Assembly (NCBI RefSeq): GCF_032118995.1
Contig: NC_092667.1
Coordinates: 6,254,931 to 6,318,930 of the forward strand
DNA: 64,000 nucleotides
Source of the DNA: Asterias amurensis
Lineage: Eukaryota > Echinodermata > Asteroidea > Forcipulatida > Asteriidae
Direction: 5' to 3'
Under the pieces are notes generated by a model. It was not told where the DNA came from. It searched no databases and worked only from the letters and a program-made list of their open reading frames with translations. Below, one piece after another: positions 1 through 12,500 of this stretch. Made by a program: the position numbers and the translations under genes. Within the stretch, counting starts at the first letter, position 1; every line of letters starts with the position of its first letter.

Positions 1-572
1 TTGTTCTTGCTGAGTTCCATGATTGGTCTGCTCCATTAGGGATGTACCTCACTAAATAAACTCCCACAGAATACTGTGCAAAATGCTCAATACTAAAATA
101 TACAAAAAAATTACTTTTAAGTCTTACAGCTTTTTATAGCGAAGGGAAAATGTTTCCAAAGACTCTTGAGCTTTTATCCTCTGCTCAATTTAATATGGGA
201 TTCCCAAGGCCTGGCGAGTTAATCTCACTTCAAACAAACCCCACTCCTACGGCAGTGTCATTTTTGTTAGCGTCCGAGCATAAATCTTGAAAAATGTCCC
301 TACACCTTGGCAAATAGGACCATTAATATCAGGACCTATGTTATCCAAAACACCTGAAGATGGAAGTCAACAACCCAGTTCACAATTGAGCATACTCTTT
401 TATATGGCTCTCAAATCTGTCTAATATAGAATATTTTGCCCTGTGGTTTTGTGCATTTTCCTCTGAAGCCTTGCAATAATGTGAATTTGACAACAAATAT
501 TTCTAAACTGTACACAAATCATTTTAAGGACTTAAACAAAGTGACCTTTTGACCTTTTCTTCTCTGTTGCAG

Positions 573-3500
573 TTTAAATGAGTTGTTTAATCTATTGACA
601 CCATTGGCTGGTCCCCTGCTTAGCAGTGATACCTTCAGCAATGGAACTATCATGGATTCACTTCTGCCTTATCTAGAACAGATGGATGAGTACCTGGGAG
701 CTCAACAGGGTAAGACAAAACTCATGGACACACTTCGTCTTTGTTTTGATGTCTGTTTGGGAGTTTGTATAGCTGCCCCACATCTAAAACTGAAACTTTC
801 TTCTCATTTCTTATTGGCACGGTTTATACAATGTAGGGTCAAAAGTGATTTCTGATGTTTTTTATTGTGAATAGTTTTTGTCATCGTTTTACACTTGTTT
901 CTACTAATATGTAGGTAACCTTGAGCTTCTTGATTTGAATACACTTTGGTTAAACACATCTTCAATCAAGCAGTACCTATCTGAAATACCAGGTCTAAGC
1001 TTCAGTGTCATCGATGCTCTCATAAATGCTAAACTCAATACCTCTGCTGTAAGTATTTCAAGTCATTATTTTCATTTCTTTAGTTTTTGAAGAATGTTTT
1101 ATTAAACATTTTGGCAAAACCTGGAGTGTGCTTTGTCGGTCGTAACCAAAAACTGTTTCAGTCAATGGCCAATGATTTACCAATTGCAAACTTAATCGAA
1201 ACAGTTATTGGTTACCACCGCCAAAACGCACCCTGGTCTCAACCAGTTCCTGACAGTATCTTTAAATTTATCATCATTCGTCGTTGGGGTATTAATTTTG
1301 GAAACTGTTCAAACTTCCAAAATATTTTATGTTAGAATATGTTACAATGAAATGTAAATCAGTCAACTGACTCTAGTCAAATCACATCAAAATCATCTAT
1401 GATTTCTTTTTCTTCAGTTGGTAGTTCTAACCACGATGCCCGGTAATTTAGCTGAACATCTCTGCATGAATGATGCCTTCTCCACTGTGTTAATAATGGA
1501 TGATTCAAACGCAGCGTCAGAGATTCAGCGGGTGATTTGTGAAGCTTTAAACTCCCAAGATACCCTTGACTACCTCCTGGGATCCCTCAATGCTACGGAG
1601 ATAGTCCGATTGGTGAGTGTCTCTTCAACTCATTCAAATTTATTAGGGTTGTGTTTGTTTTGTATTGTCATACTGGGGTAGCCCCATCAGTTGTCAAGGG
1701 AGTGATCTCCCTAGCTTGCCGTGGATTTATACAGTGGACACCCAACCTTAACTAGAGGATGACCCTTTATATCGGGGAAACCAAAACCTTACAGGAGAAA
1801 CCAAAAAGGAGAAATTAGCACCTAGAAAATGGACCTTCATATGAGAGACACCAAATACGAGAATGAACCTATGGTTCCAAATACCAATATTATAAACTCT
1901 TTTCTGGCTTTCACTGTATCTCCAGGTAACAATGTCCACACCACTACATGTAGTCATCACCTGGCCTGAATACCTGAATGAGCTCTTGACCGCTCTGGAA
2001 GATTTCTCAGCCCTCGATCCAACCACCATTGAAAGCATCCTCACTGACCAGTGGCCACTGTTGGAAGATGGAATTACCAACAGCACAGAGATCGCAATGC
2101 TTGCTATGAATGCAAAAGATTGGATCCAACTTATGCAAAGGTAGGTCTTAGGAATCTGAGAATTGTGTCCTTATTCGTTGATTACTGACATGAATGTTTC
2201 TAAGTCTAACATTCATGATTCTTGTTTTTAGTTTCCAGCCAGTGCTTGATGTTCTCCAACCAGCCCTGATAGATGACCCTTGGATCCAGTCACTTCAGGC
2301 TCTCTTAGATTCACTCAACGGCTTTGACAACATCCTGGACCTGATCACCAAGCTCCCAGGTAAAACCTCTCTCTTTTTTCTTAGGGTTTTTTAATTCCAG
2401 ATAAATTTGGATGCTTCGTTACAAAACCAAGCTTTTCCTGTCAAAACTCAAAATCAGATTTGTTTCCCTCATTATTTACTTGAAAACAATTCAGAGTTGA
2501 ACACAAAAGATTTACTTGATATTTGAAATAAAAAAGCCACATCCCCAGAGGGTGATCCCTTGACTTCTGCTTTCCAGATTATATTGTAAACATGTCTCCA
2601 TGACCCTTATTGCACCATTTGATAAAATGCAGTGATTTGTTTGGACCTTTGAATGTCAGGTAGCCGCGTCTTGTATGCAGGAAATTACAGGTATTATATA
2701 TCTGTTTAAGATATGCACATTGTTTATATATTTCGTACATCCTAACTCCTATTCAACAGGGTTTACTTGTAGACCTAACTTACAAGTATCTCTACGTTAA
2801 ATAGAGTGACAAAAAACACATTTTTTCTTCATACACTTTTGGGGGGGAGGGTATTAAAAAAATGTATGGTTTGTAAGTTTGTGAAAATGATGATAATTGT
2901 CAAGGACCCGTAAAGAGATGCCCTCTTTCAGTGTAACTTGAGTGCGGTGTTTGAGATTTCCATATCATATGAAATGTTTGTCAGCTCCTTGAATGTCTTG
3001 TATTTTCTTGTTCTCTTCCACAAAAACATTTCTTCAGATCTTTCTCTGGAGAAGTTCTTCCGAAACTCGACGGACTTTAGGGAGTTTCTTATGAGCGATA
3101 TTGGCTTTTCACATCAAGCTGCGTCCGATCTGCTGTCGGCTACGGTCAAGTTTGAGGAGGTAAGTACCTCAAGGTTAGGCTGGTAAAAATAGACTGTTTA
3201 TATCACTACATCATAGTTGCTTCTCTCCATCCAGGAGTACAAAAGGTACCGGTCAGTGATAGCTTGGGAGTCATTGTTATATACCTTAAATCTGTTGTTT
3301 CAATTTTCCCTGGTTACTGCAGGTAGCAGCTGCTAACTTCAGCCAAGTCAACAGTATCATCTGCACAGAGGAACAGCTGACCAAGATCATTGAATTTCCA
3401 GAGGGGGCAAATGTTTCCTATGTCATTGAGTCTCTTTGCACTCTGGATTCTGAACAGCTTGTGAATGTGTTGGATGGCGTTTTGCAGAGGCTTAATATCG

Positions 3501-6500
3501 GCACTTTGATTCAGGAGGTATAAAATTGGCCCAGTTAGCTCAGCATTAGTCAACCAAAGTTTACTTTTTAATTATTCTGCACAAAGTTTGTTTCTCCTTC
3601 TCCCTGTCCCTCTCTCCCTCTAAACATTCCCAACAGATTTTAAACATAGAAAGTATTCTGTTCTGTCTATCAACAGGTAATAACAAACAGTCTCGTCAAA
3701 ATACTTGGCAACACCACCTCCTCCATGAGTAACATCTCAAAGGCAGCAGGTGATCTTAAAGTTGTCCAAGAGTACCTTCCCGGAATCATGGCTCAAATCC
3801 AGGCCCAGGAGATTGACCCCATTGACATACTAGCCATTACAAACTCCTTCTTCGGTGAGACTAGCGCACAACATGCCTCTAGCCAGTCACTCACTGACCT
3901 GGTCTGTGGCAAGGGGAATAAAGTATCTTCGTTGCCATCTAGGAGGCGCAGGAGTATCGATGGAAGACGGACAAAACGAGAGGAGGAGTTTGAAAAAGTG
4001 GAAGGAAGCAGTAAGTATACCATAACTTCCCTAGCAGGAATACTGATATAATCTGTTTTAACTCTTATGTGGCACTAAAGTCTTTTCTCGAGTTCTGCAA
4101 AAAAAATCACAGGCAAATCACTCGAACAGTATTCGAACCCACAACCTTTACATTGCTAGAGCAGATAGTTTGAACCCTAGGAATAATACTGCACATTTAT
4201 AAGGTGGAGTTTTCTAATGCACTTGAAAGAGTAACTCTAGAAAAACGTGGTTAACTGACTAGTTTCTCTAAAGATGATCACCAGCAGAATGAGCCAGCAA
4301 ATTTCATCACCAGCAAGTTTCATGTTTTTTTATCATGACAATAAAATCTTTTTAATCTTTTAATCTTTTTTAAACTCACAGGCAGTGACACCCTAAACAA
4401 ATGACACCCTCAACCACATGTTTAAACCTCAATAAATTTTGATCAAATAAGAGAGATCCTGTTGAAAACTGTTCATTTCCAAATGCAAGAGTGCCAACCC
4501 CAAGCAAACTTGGGTTTGCTTTTTATGGGTGATTGTATGGCACATTGGTTTAAGCTGGTTAACTATGTCGCATATACAAGAGTTTTGCCATTGCAGAATC
4601 CAAGCTCATTTGTAGTTTAAATTGTTTATGATTGGCTGTCATGTTCATCAATGCATCTTTTTTCATTTTCTATTTCTCCAGCACCATTCTGTTCATCCCT
4701 CTTTAAGTCTATACAGAGTAGTGAAAGTGGCAGAATTATCTGGGCATTTGTCAAACCGATGCTGTTGGGTAAAATTCCCTATGCTCCGAGTAACAACGCT
4801 ACAGCTAAAATCATCAAGGAGGTAAAGTCACAATGATATAGTATCGATAGTTCCCACTAAGAGCCATCTTTATGGACAATGTGGATTTTGGCTTTATGCT
4901 GCATCAAGCAATCTAATGATTCTATGCAGCTTTAAGGGTGTTCACTGACCAGCCACATTACACTGTGGGACATCAGATAGGAAGTATCTATTCATTATAT
5001 TGTTGTTATTGTTGTTTTTGCTTTTGTTAGAAAAGCTAAGTTGCAAAGCCTTGGCATTTGGATGGAGTATAGTTTTTATTTTATTTTTTTAATATTATTT
5101 TGATGAGGTTTTGCCTTACATCGTAAGTGCCTTGCTTAATGGACAAGTATCATGACTGGGTATTGAACCCACACTCTGCTGCTGACAACACCAGAGCTTA
5201 GGTCCAGTGAACTAGACCACTCTGCCACAACACGCTACAGTTTCATTGTTTTGTTTAATAAAATCTTGTAAACTAAACTTTGCATTGTTCTTTATTTCCC
5301 CTCACCGTAGGCTAATTTTTTCTTTGATGATATTACGGATATCAGAGATTTGGCTGCGGCATGGCTGGCGGGGTCCAAAGATCTGGATAAACTGCTTGGA
5401 AGTGAGCAGACAAGCACCATACAGGTAAAACTCTTTACATGATTTGTTGAAAGATTTTATATTTAGGGTTGAACAAAGACAAATTGACTGGAGCGGGATT
5501 CGTCCAACTTAATGTGCTAGTGCTCTATCAACTGAGCTACATGTATGTAGCCCTACTCACTCGTTATGTTAGTGCTATATTCACTGAAACATTGAATTCA
5601 AGTTTGTTAATGCTAGAGATTTTGTTTATGACCCTTGCAGAAATTCCTGGATAACTCCTACACATCAGGGTACCTTATGCAGCAGCTCAACCTGGACACG
5701 GATGCCATCACCACCCTGCTGGCCAGTGAACTGACCAGTATTCCCAAAGATGACCGCCACCAGATGGACCAAGTGGCCGAGCTTTTCGTTAACATAACCG
5801 ACTGCATCGAACTGGATCGGTTTATTCCATTCCAGTCTGAGCGGGAAATGGAAAGGGAGGCACAGAGATTGCATAACGATGGCCGTCTGTTTGCAGGTGA
5901 GTTAATTCTTGACTTACTTCAGAATACCCTCACTACTACGACTCTGTTTTATTACATAACGATGGCCGTCTGTTTGCAGGTGAGTTATGCTTGACTTACT
6001 TCAGAATACCCTCACTACTACGACTCTGTTTTATTACATAACGATGGCCGTCTGTTTGCAGGTGAGTTATGCTTGACTTACTTCAGAATACCCTCACTCC
6101 TACGACTCTGTTTTATTACATAACGATGGCCGTCTGTTTGCAGGTGAGATATGCTTGACTTACTTCAGAATAGCCTCACTACTACGACTCTGTTTTATTA
6201 CATAACGATGGCCTTCTGTTTGCAGGTGAGATATGCTTGACTTACTTCAGAATACCCTCACTACTACGACTCTGTTTTATTACATAACGATGGCCGTCTG
6301 TTTGCAGGTGAGATATGCTTGACTTACTTCAGAATACCCTCACTCCTACGACTCTGTTTTATTACATAACGATTGCCGTCTGTTTGCAGGTGAGTTATGC
6401 TTGACTTACTTTAGACAGAAGTCCAATATTTGGATTGATGGATCAGGTGACGCTGCGAGATTAACTACTCCTGGGAATGAGGTTGACATAATACCCTCAC

Positions 6501-9500
6501 TGTTATGACTCTGTTTTATTTCTCAGGTGTTTTCTTCAGCAATATGAAGGATGCAGAGACCCTACCTCCTCATGTCCAGTACAAGATACGAATGGACGTT
6601 GACAATACACCTAGCACTGACAAACTTAAATTTGGGTAAGGTTTAGTTTTCACTTCCATGAGCCATTTGTGAGTTAGATTTGAGTTACCTACTCCTGGGG
6701 CGCCCCCTTCACAGCCAGTACAGTTGTAGGCATGAGTATCATCCACTCGTGGCACTTGTGTCCTTGAGCAAAATATTTTGCCATACTTGCCTGGTCCTTT
6801 GGATGGGACATTCAGCTGAAGGTCCCAAAGCTAAGGTGGGTACTATACGTAAAATAACCCTGTGCACTTACCATAAAAGAGTAGGGGTTAACCCCAGTGT
6901 TTCTGGTTCATTGCAAGTACCCGTGTTTACAGGTTTACTCAGACCTGCGAGCTACAAGTTCACTTATGAGGCATCCTTGGTTTCATTACCAGAATGATAT
7001 AGTAATAATTATAGCAATAATAAATTGTAATTTCTGACAATCACCAAACTGACTCTTCGCCTATAATAAGAATCTATTTGTGTCTTGACTGTTCAGTTAC
7101 TGGACACCAGGCCCAGATAATGATTTTCTCCAGGATCAGCCGTACGTTCGAGGGTTTATCTACCTCCAAGATATGATTGAGAGAGGAATCATTCAATCAC
7201 AGACAGACACTGAAGTCAAGAAGCCTGGAGTCTACATGCAGCTCATGCCGTATCCTTGCTATACTCACGATGAGTAAGTTATTAAACTATTCAGCTTGTT
7301 GAGCTCAATCAAATCAAAGCCCAGGGCCAAACTTTATACAGCTGCTTCAGCTGATAATATTGCTTACCGATTTACTGCTAACCAAAAATGAACTGGATAC
7401 CAGTCACAAATGTGAACTGCTATTTTGGTCAGTTATCTTATTCTGCTTACCATACTTTTGCTGTGCTTAGCTACTTGTTGTGAGTAAGCATCTCTATGAA
7501 ATTGGGTCCGGATTGTAATTCAAAACTGTTAGCCTAGAGTTATACTTCAAGAATGTAAACCGAAAAGACATTTACTGTAGCAATGTAAACTTTGTGACAT
7601 TGGTATAAAGCAAGATTGCTTTTTGGTAGAAATTACCAAAAGCTTTTTACTTGTTTGTGCAATGTTCGTAAGCTAATTATTGCTCTTGTCAGTAATTTAA
7701 AGCTCAGTATTAACTCACAATGGCTGAATATTTTTTTTGTTTTTTCTTCTTTACGTTTAGACATTTCCACTGATTTGACTCTCCTATTGGTTGATATATT
7801 AACCATATAATTTTCTCTGTATTTAGTCGTAGTGGTATTATTGATTTTTATTTTGTGTGTGTTTAGTTTTGTGCAGCGTTTCTTCTACATCTTGCCATTC
7901 TTAATGACGCTGGTATTCAGCAGTGCACTGGCCGTCATGACCCATCAGCTTGTCTATGAGAAAGAGCAAGGCATTGAAGAGGTAATGTAGCATCTCTTTT
8001 TGCTTACTAGACTAATGTTACCAGCCAAAATACCCTGTCACATGTATCTATCTGTGACTGGTGTCCTGGTCTTTTATGCTTAGCAGAATGTCATGAAGCA
8101 ATATTTTCTGGTAGGGTCATACTTTGGTCATGGCCGAGGGGTTTAGAGCATCGAATTCAAGTTCTGATGATTTAGTTATTGGGATGTAGGTTACAGTCCT
8201 TGTCATGATGCTTGTGTCTTTAAGCAAGATGCTTTACTATAATTGCTTCTCTTCACCCAGGGGTATAAATGGGTACCTTGCAAGGGTAGAGATTGATATT
8301 GTGTTTGAGAAAGCCTTTGAAGCACCATGGCAGCCCGTGTTTGTATACTCCTTAGTGAACAGAACTTTTTTTCCCCTTTTCTTTGATCCATCTTGACAGC
8401 TGATGAAAGCAATGGGTCTACAGAGCGGTCTGAATCTCATCTCATGGTTCCTGATTAACTTCCTGCTGCTGCTTATAGTCTGCTTGCTTGTTGTGATCAT
8501 CGTTAAGGTTGGAAATATCTTCCCGTCATCAGACTGGTCGGTCGTCTTTTTCTTCCTGTCCTGCTTCTCCTTCTCGCTGGTCATGATGTGGTAAACAAAC
8601 ACTCTAATTATTGTAAAGTATTTCATACTTTTATTTCTTAAAAACTTAAGATTGATAATTAAAACTTATTGAAATTGTTTTGTTTAGATTGAGGAACATT
8701 CGTACTTTTGAATAATAATTTGGGGTGGACAAACGAACCAACGACCTTCAGATTAATGCCAGCTTTCTACCAACTGTGCTATCTGGCTTAATGTTGGCAG
8801 TCTCTCTAATTTTACAGAATCTTTGTTCAGGGTTGCCAGTCAAATTGCTTCAAGATTGCCCAAGTCCCAATTGCTTTGAGGGGTCTTCTTGGTATGAGAA
8901 AGTGCTTAATAAACACATTATTATTCCTCTTTCTACTATAATTATAGTTATTTGATCAGCACTTTGTTCCACAAGGCCCACATTGCAGCTTTAGCAGCCA
9001 TTATGATCTACCTCATGACCTACCTCCCATACCTCATTCTCGTCTCTCTAAAACCTCTTCACCACACATTGATTCCCTTATTATTATTCCTCTTTCTACT
9101 ATAGTTATTTGATCAGCACTTTGTTCCACAAGGCCCACATTGCAGCTCTAGTGGCCATCATGATCTAACTCATGACCTACCTCCCATACCTCATTCTCGT
9201 CTCTCTAAAACCTCTTCACCACACATTGATTCCCTTATTATTATTCCTCTTTCTACTATAGTTATTTGATCAGCACATTGTTCCACAAGGCCCACATTGC
9301 AGCTTTAGCGGCCATCATGATCTACCTCATGACCTACCTCCCATACCTCATTCTCGTCTCTCTAAAACCTCTTCACCACACATTGATTCCCTTATTATTA
9401 TTCCTCTTTCTACTATAGTTATTTGATCAGCACATTGTTCCACAAGGCCCACATTGCAGCTTTAGCGGCCATCATGATCTACCTCATGACCTACCTCCCA

Positions 9501-12500
9501 TACCTCATTCTCGTCTCTCTAAAACTTACCATTGACAAGTTTGAACACAATGTACTCTATGTAAGTATTGCAATTCAATTGGTATCTTCACCAAATCAAA
9601 TACATAAGGAATTATCTCACCACATCTGCTATTTACTTAACATCTAGTTCCAGCCCTTGTTCTGTCTAATATTGACTATTGTAACTCACTCCTCTCAACC
9701 ATTCCAACATATCTACTTAGAAGGCTTCAGAAAGTACAGAATTGGGCGCCATGTATTCTCACAAATATAGTGCGGCTTTTTGTGATTGATTATACATTTG
9801 AAAGCCTGTTGTTTTACACAAACATCATTTTGAATGCATACACCAAGTGAGAAAAGTGAGAAAACTTGCCTTTAACAATTACCAAAGGTGTCCAGTGCCT
9901 TTAAGTTGACTTGTAATTCTATATGTTTTATTTGCTCAGACACTGCTTTCTACCTGTGCCTTTACCTTGGGTTGCAATATACTAGCCTTAAAGGAGTCTC
10001 AGACCATAGGTGTGCAGTGGGATAGCTTCAACCAGGAGCTTCATGATACAACATACTTTGGTTTCAGCTGGGCTTGTCTTGCAATGTTATGGGATGGTGT
10101 ATTGTACTTCATTATTGCCTGGTATATCAGCTCTGTATTCCCTGGTAAGTTGTCCCTGAGGTCAAACAAATCACACGTTGGTTTATTGTATACATCTACA
10201 TTTACATAGGATTTAAAAAATCAAATGGTTCCAAAAACCAAAGAAATTCATTGCATTAATAAATACACATTATTAGTTGTATTGTTATTATTGTGCTTTT
10301 AAAGGTATATTCACTCTTAATTTTGATAACATTAAAAACATAAAATGAAATTGGTATTATATTCTTGAAAAACTACAGTTTTCTTTCCAATATATTGTTT
10401 GTATGACCAGGTCGTCATGGTGTGCCCAAACAATGGTACTTCATCTTCCTACCATCCTATTGGTGCAACTGCATCAACTTTGGTGAAACAAGCGAGGAGT
10501 CCAAAACGGTGTCACACCACAAAAGTACGTTCCCACTTTTCATTTTTATCATGCTCAGTTTTCCAGCCTAGTAGACCATTACACACTCAATAATATTTGT
10601 ATTATCATTATATTGCTTTGTAAACAGTTGGGAAGGTATTTCATTCTGCTCTACCAGTCAGGCTCCTAGTGAATAACACCCATGCCTACATCCTTACAGA
10701 CTATGAAGGGGGTAACCCTGTTTCAGCCCCATGAGTAGGTGGCTCCTAGTGGATGATACCCTTGCCTACATCCTTACAGACTATGAAGGGGGTAACCCTG
10801 TGTCAGCCCTAGGAGTAGGTGGCAACATGTCCCTGGTGGCAGTTGATTTGGGTTTACAGCCCAAATCAGTTATGTGTAGCCCTCACCTTGAATTGGCTCT
10901 ACGACTTTGTGATGTAAGGCGATCTCTCATTGAAAACAACTATTTGAAAAAGCAAGTGTCATGACTGGGACTCGAGGCGACACCCAGAGCTACCAGACTG
11001 CTCATCCACAATACGCAAATGCCATTAAAGTCTCATTAATAACTGATTATTTGTCCCTTTGATATTTCATGACAGATCCAGATATTGAAGTCGATCCGAC
11101 CAGTTTCCCTCTCGGTATCTCTATTGCGGGACTCACAAAGAAGTACAACAACAAGACCACAGCTGTGGATAACCTTACACTCAACTTCTACGAGGGGCAG
11201 ATTACATCTTTCCTTGGCCAGAATGGAGCTGGAAAGACCACTACCATGTAAGAATGGCACTGTTGGGATTCCCCCATGTATGCAAACCTGGTTTATAGAT
11301 AATTCTTAGGCAATAGCGGTGAAAGGAGCCAGTCTCCATTTCCTGGTAATGACCGAGTTGGTGGCTGGCTGCTGCTAACTCCTTCAGTGCCAGCTTTTTG
11401 GGGGTCTTTTTAACCTGAAGTGTCTATTTTGTTGAGGTATTTTTAAAATGTGTATTAACACAAAATAAATAAGTCCTTGCCAAAAGAACAAAAGCAATAT
11501 GCAGAAAAAACCCAGTTGATTTGAGAATTTCCCCAACACTAGCAGTGCATACATAACGTTTACAGGCTTGTTTCTCTAGTATACAGTAGAGCTTGACATG
11601 ATATTACAAGTTAATATGAATAATATGTGAACAAATGTGAAATTTGAACAAATTTAGTTTACAGTTGATTAACCACCTGGTACCTTTCCACCACCTTCTA
11701 GCTCTATCATTATGGGTCTGTTTCCGGCCACTGCTGGGAAAGTGTCCATCTATGGTAAGGATGTCATGAAGAGGCTGCGTAAGATACGCAAGGACCTAGG
11801 AGTATGTCCCCAGCACAACGCCTTGTATGACCAGTAAGTAGGATTAAGGTTTGAATAAGCGTCACTTATTTTCTCATAATTAAGGGACCTTGGCAAAATT
11901 AGTCCAGGACAACCAGCCGCTGTCGTAGCAATAAAGTCAAACGTAAATTGTGGTACTTTTCCCGTCCGTCACTTCTGTGGACCCTGGTTTGAATCCCACC
12001 TCAGACCAGCACTTTGCTTGTGTATGGTGGTTTCAGTCCCTACCTATGATCAGTTTTTGTTTTGGAGAAGTATTTTGATTCAAGCAGAATGTGTTTAGTT
12101 TTTGGATTGGCAGTTATTCCCAACAGACCCTTTAATAATAAGAAATGAATGGCAAGTGTTGTATTTCTTTGTATGAGCAGGCTGACAGTAATGGAGCACC
12201 TTGAGATGTATGGACGGCTGAAAGGAATGAGCCTCAAAGAAATCTTCAATCAGTCTCAAGAGTAAGTCTGACTTCATTAACTTTCTTATAGCAGGAGACT
12301 TTTAAAGTCTTACCAAGTAAAACCATTGTTTTCGGAAATGTGCCCATGCTCAAAACTATGTGACGGAAATTTATTGATAAGTCTGCTGCCACCTAGTGTT
12401 CCAAAGTCTTCCATTTTTCTCCCTCATAAGTACCCTCACCCTGTCACCATTTACTCTTGAAACAAAACCATTTCCAACGTCACAGACAGTTTGCTAATGG

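Larger units (their letters stand above)
573..7273 (+). other. ABCA gene: ectodomain 1 coding exons 1-13
   Basis: Exons: 573-709, 915-1048, 1418-1612, 1926-2140, 2232-2359, 3038-3159, 3323-3517, 3677-4010, 4682-4821, 5311-5424, 5641-5896, 6527-6635, 7097-7273 (752 codons). The first eight exons are leucine-rich and helical with many N-glycosylation sequons and little recognisable similarity. From exon 9 (LLGKIPYAP) the match to the membrane-proximal part of ABCA1 is clear, including [14 protein letters not shown] in exon 12, GYWTPGPD at the exon 12/13 junction and [10 protein letters not shown] and [10 protein letters not shown] in exon 13. Exon 8 encodes two basic, furin-like motifs (3941-3979). 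Exon 11 ends at the first of seven tandem donor copies. Confidence 0.9.
7867..10524 (+). other. ABCA gene: transmembrane domain 1, exons 14-18
   Basis: Exons: 7867-7981, 8400-8590, 9419-9560, 9940-10144, 10411-10524. They encode the membrane helices after ectodomain 1: [14 protein letters not shown], then [18 protein letters not shown] (the coupling-helix region typical of ABCA proteins), then several hydrophobic stretches including [16 protein letters not shown], and finally [19 protein letters not shown], which leads into NBD1. The acceptor and most of exon 16 are present in four tandem copies (8948-9560); only the last copy keeps a 5' splice site (9561). Confidence 0.92.

Noticed and set aside
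1-572. Upstream exon of the ABCA gene before 573
   Set aside because: I found no AG/GT-bounded open segment in the right phase; this stretch looks like intron.
8948-9418. Three additional copies of exon 16 as alternative exons
   Set aside because: They have no 5' splice site, run into stops, and 157 bp shifts the frame.
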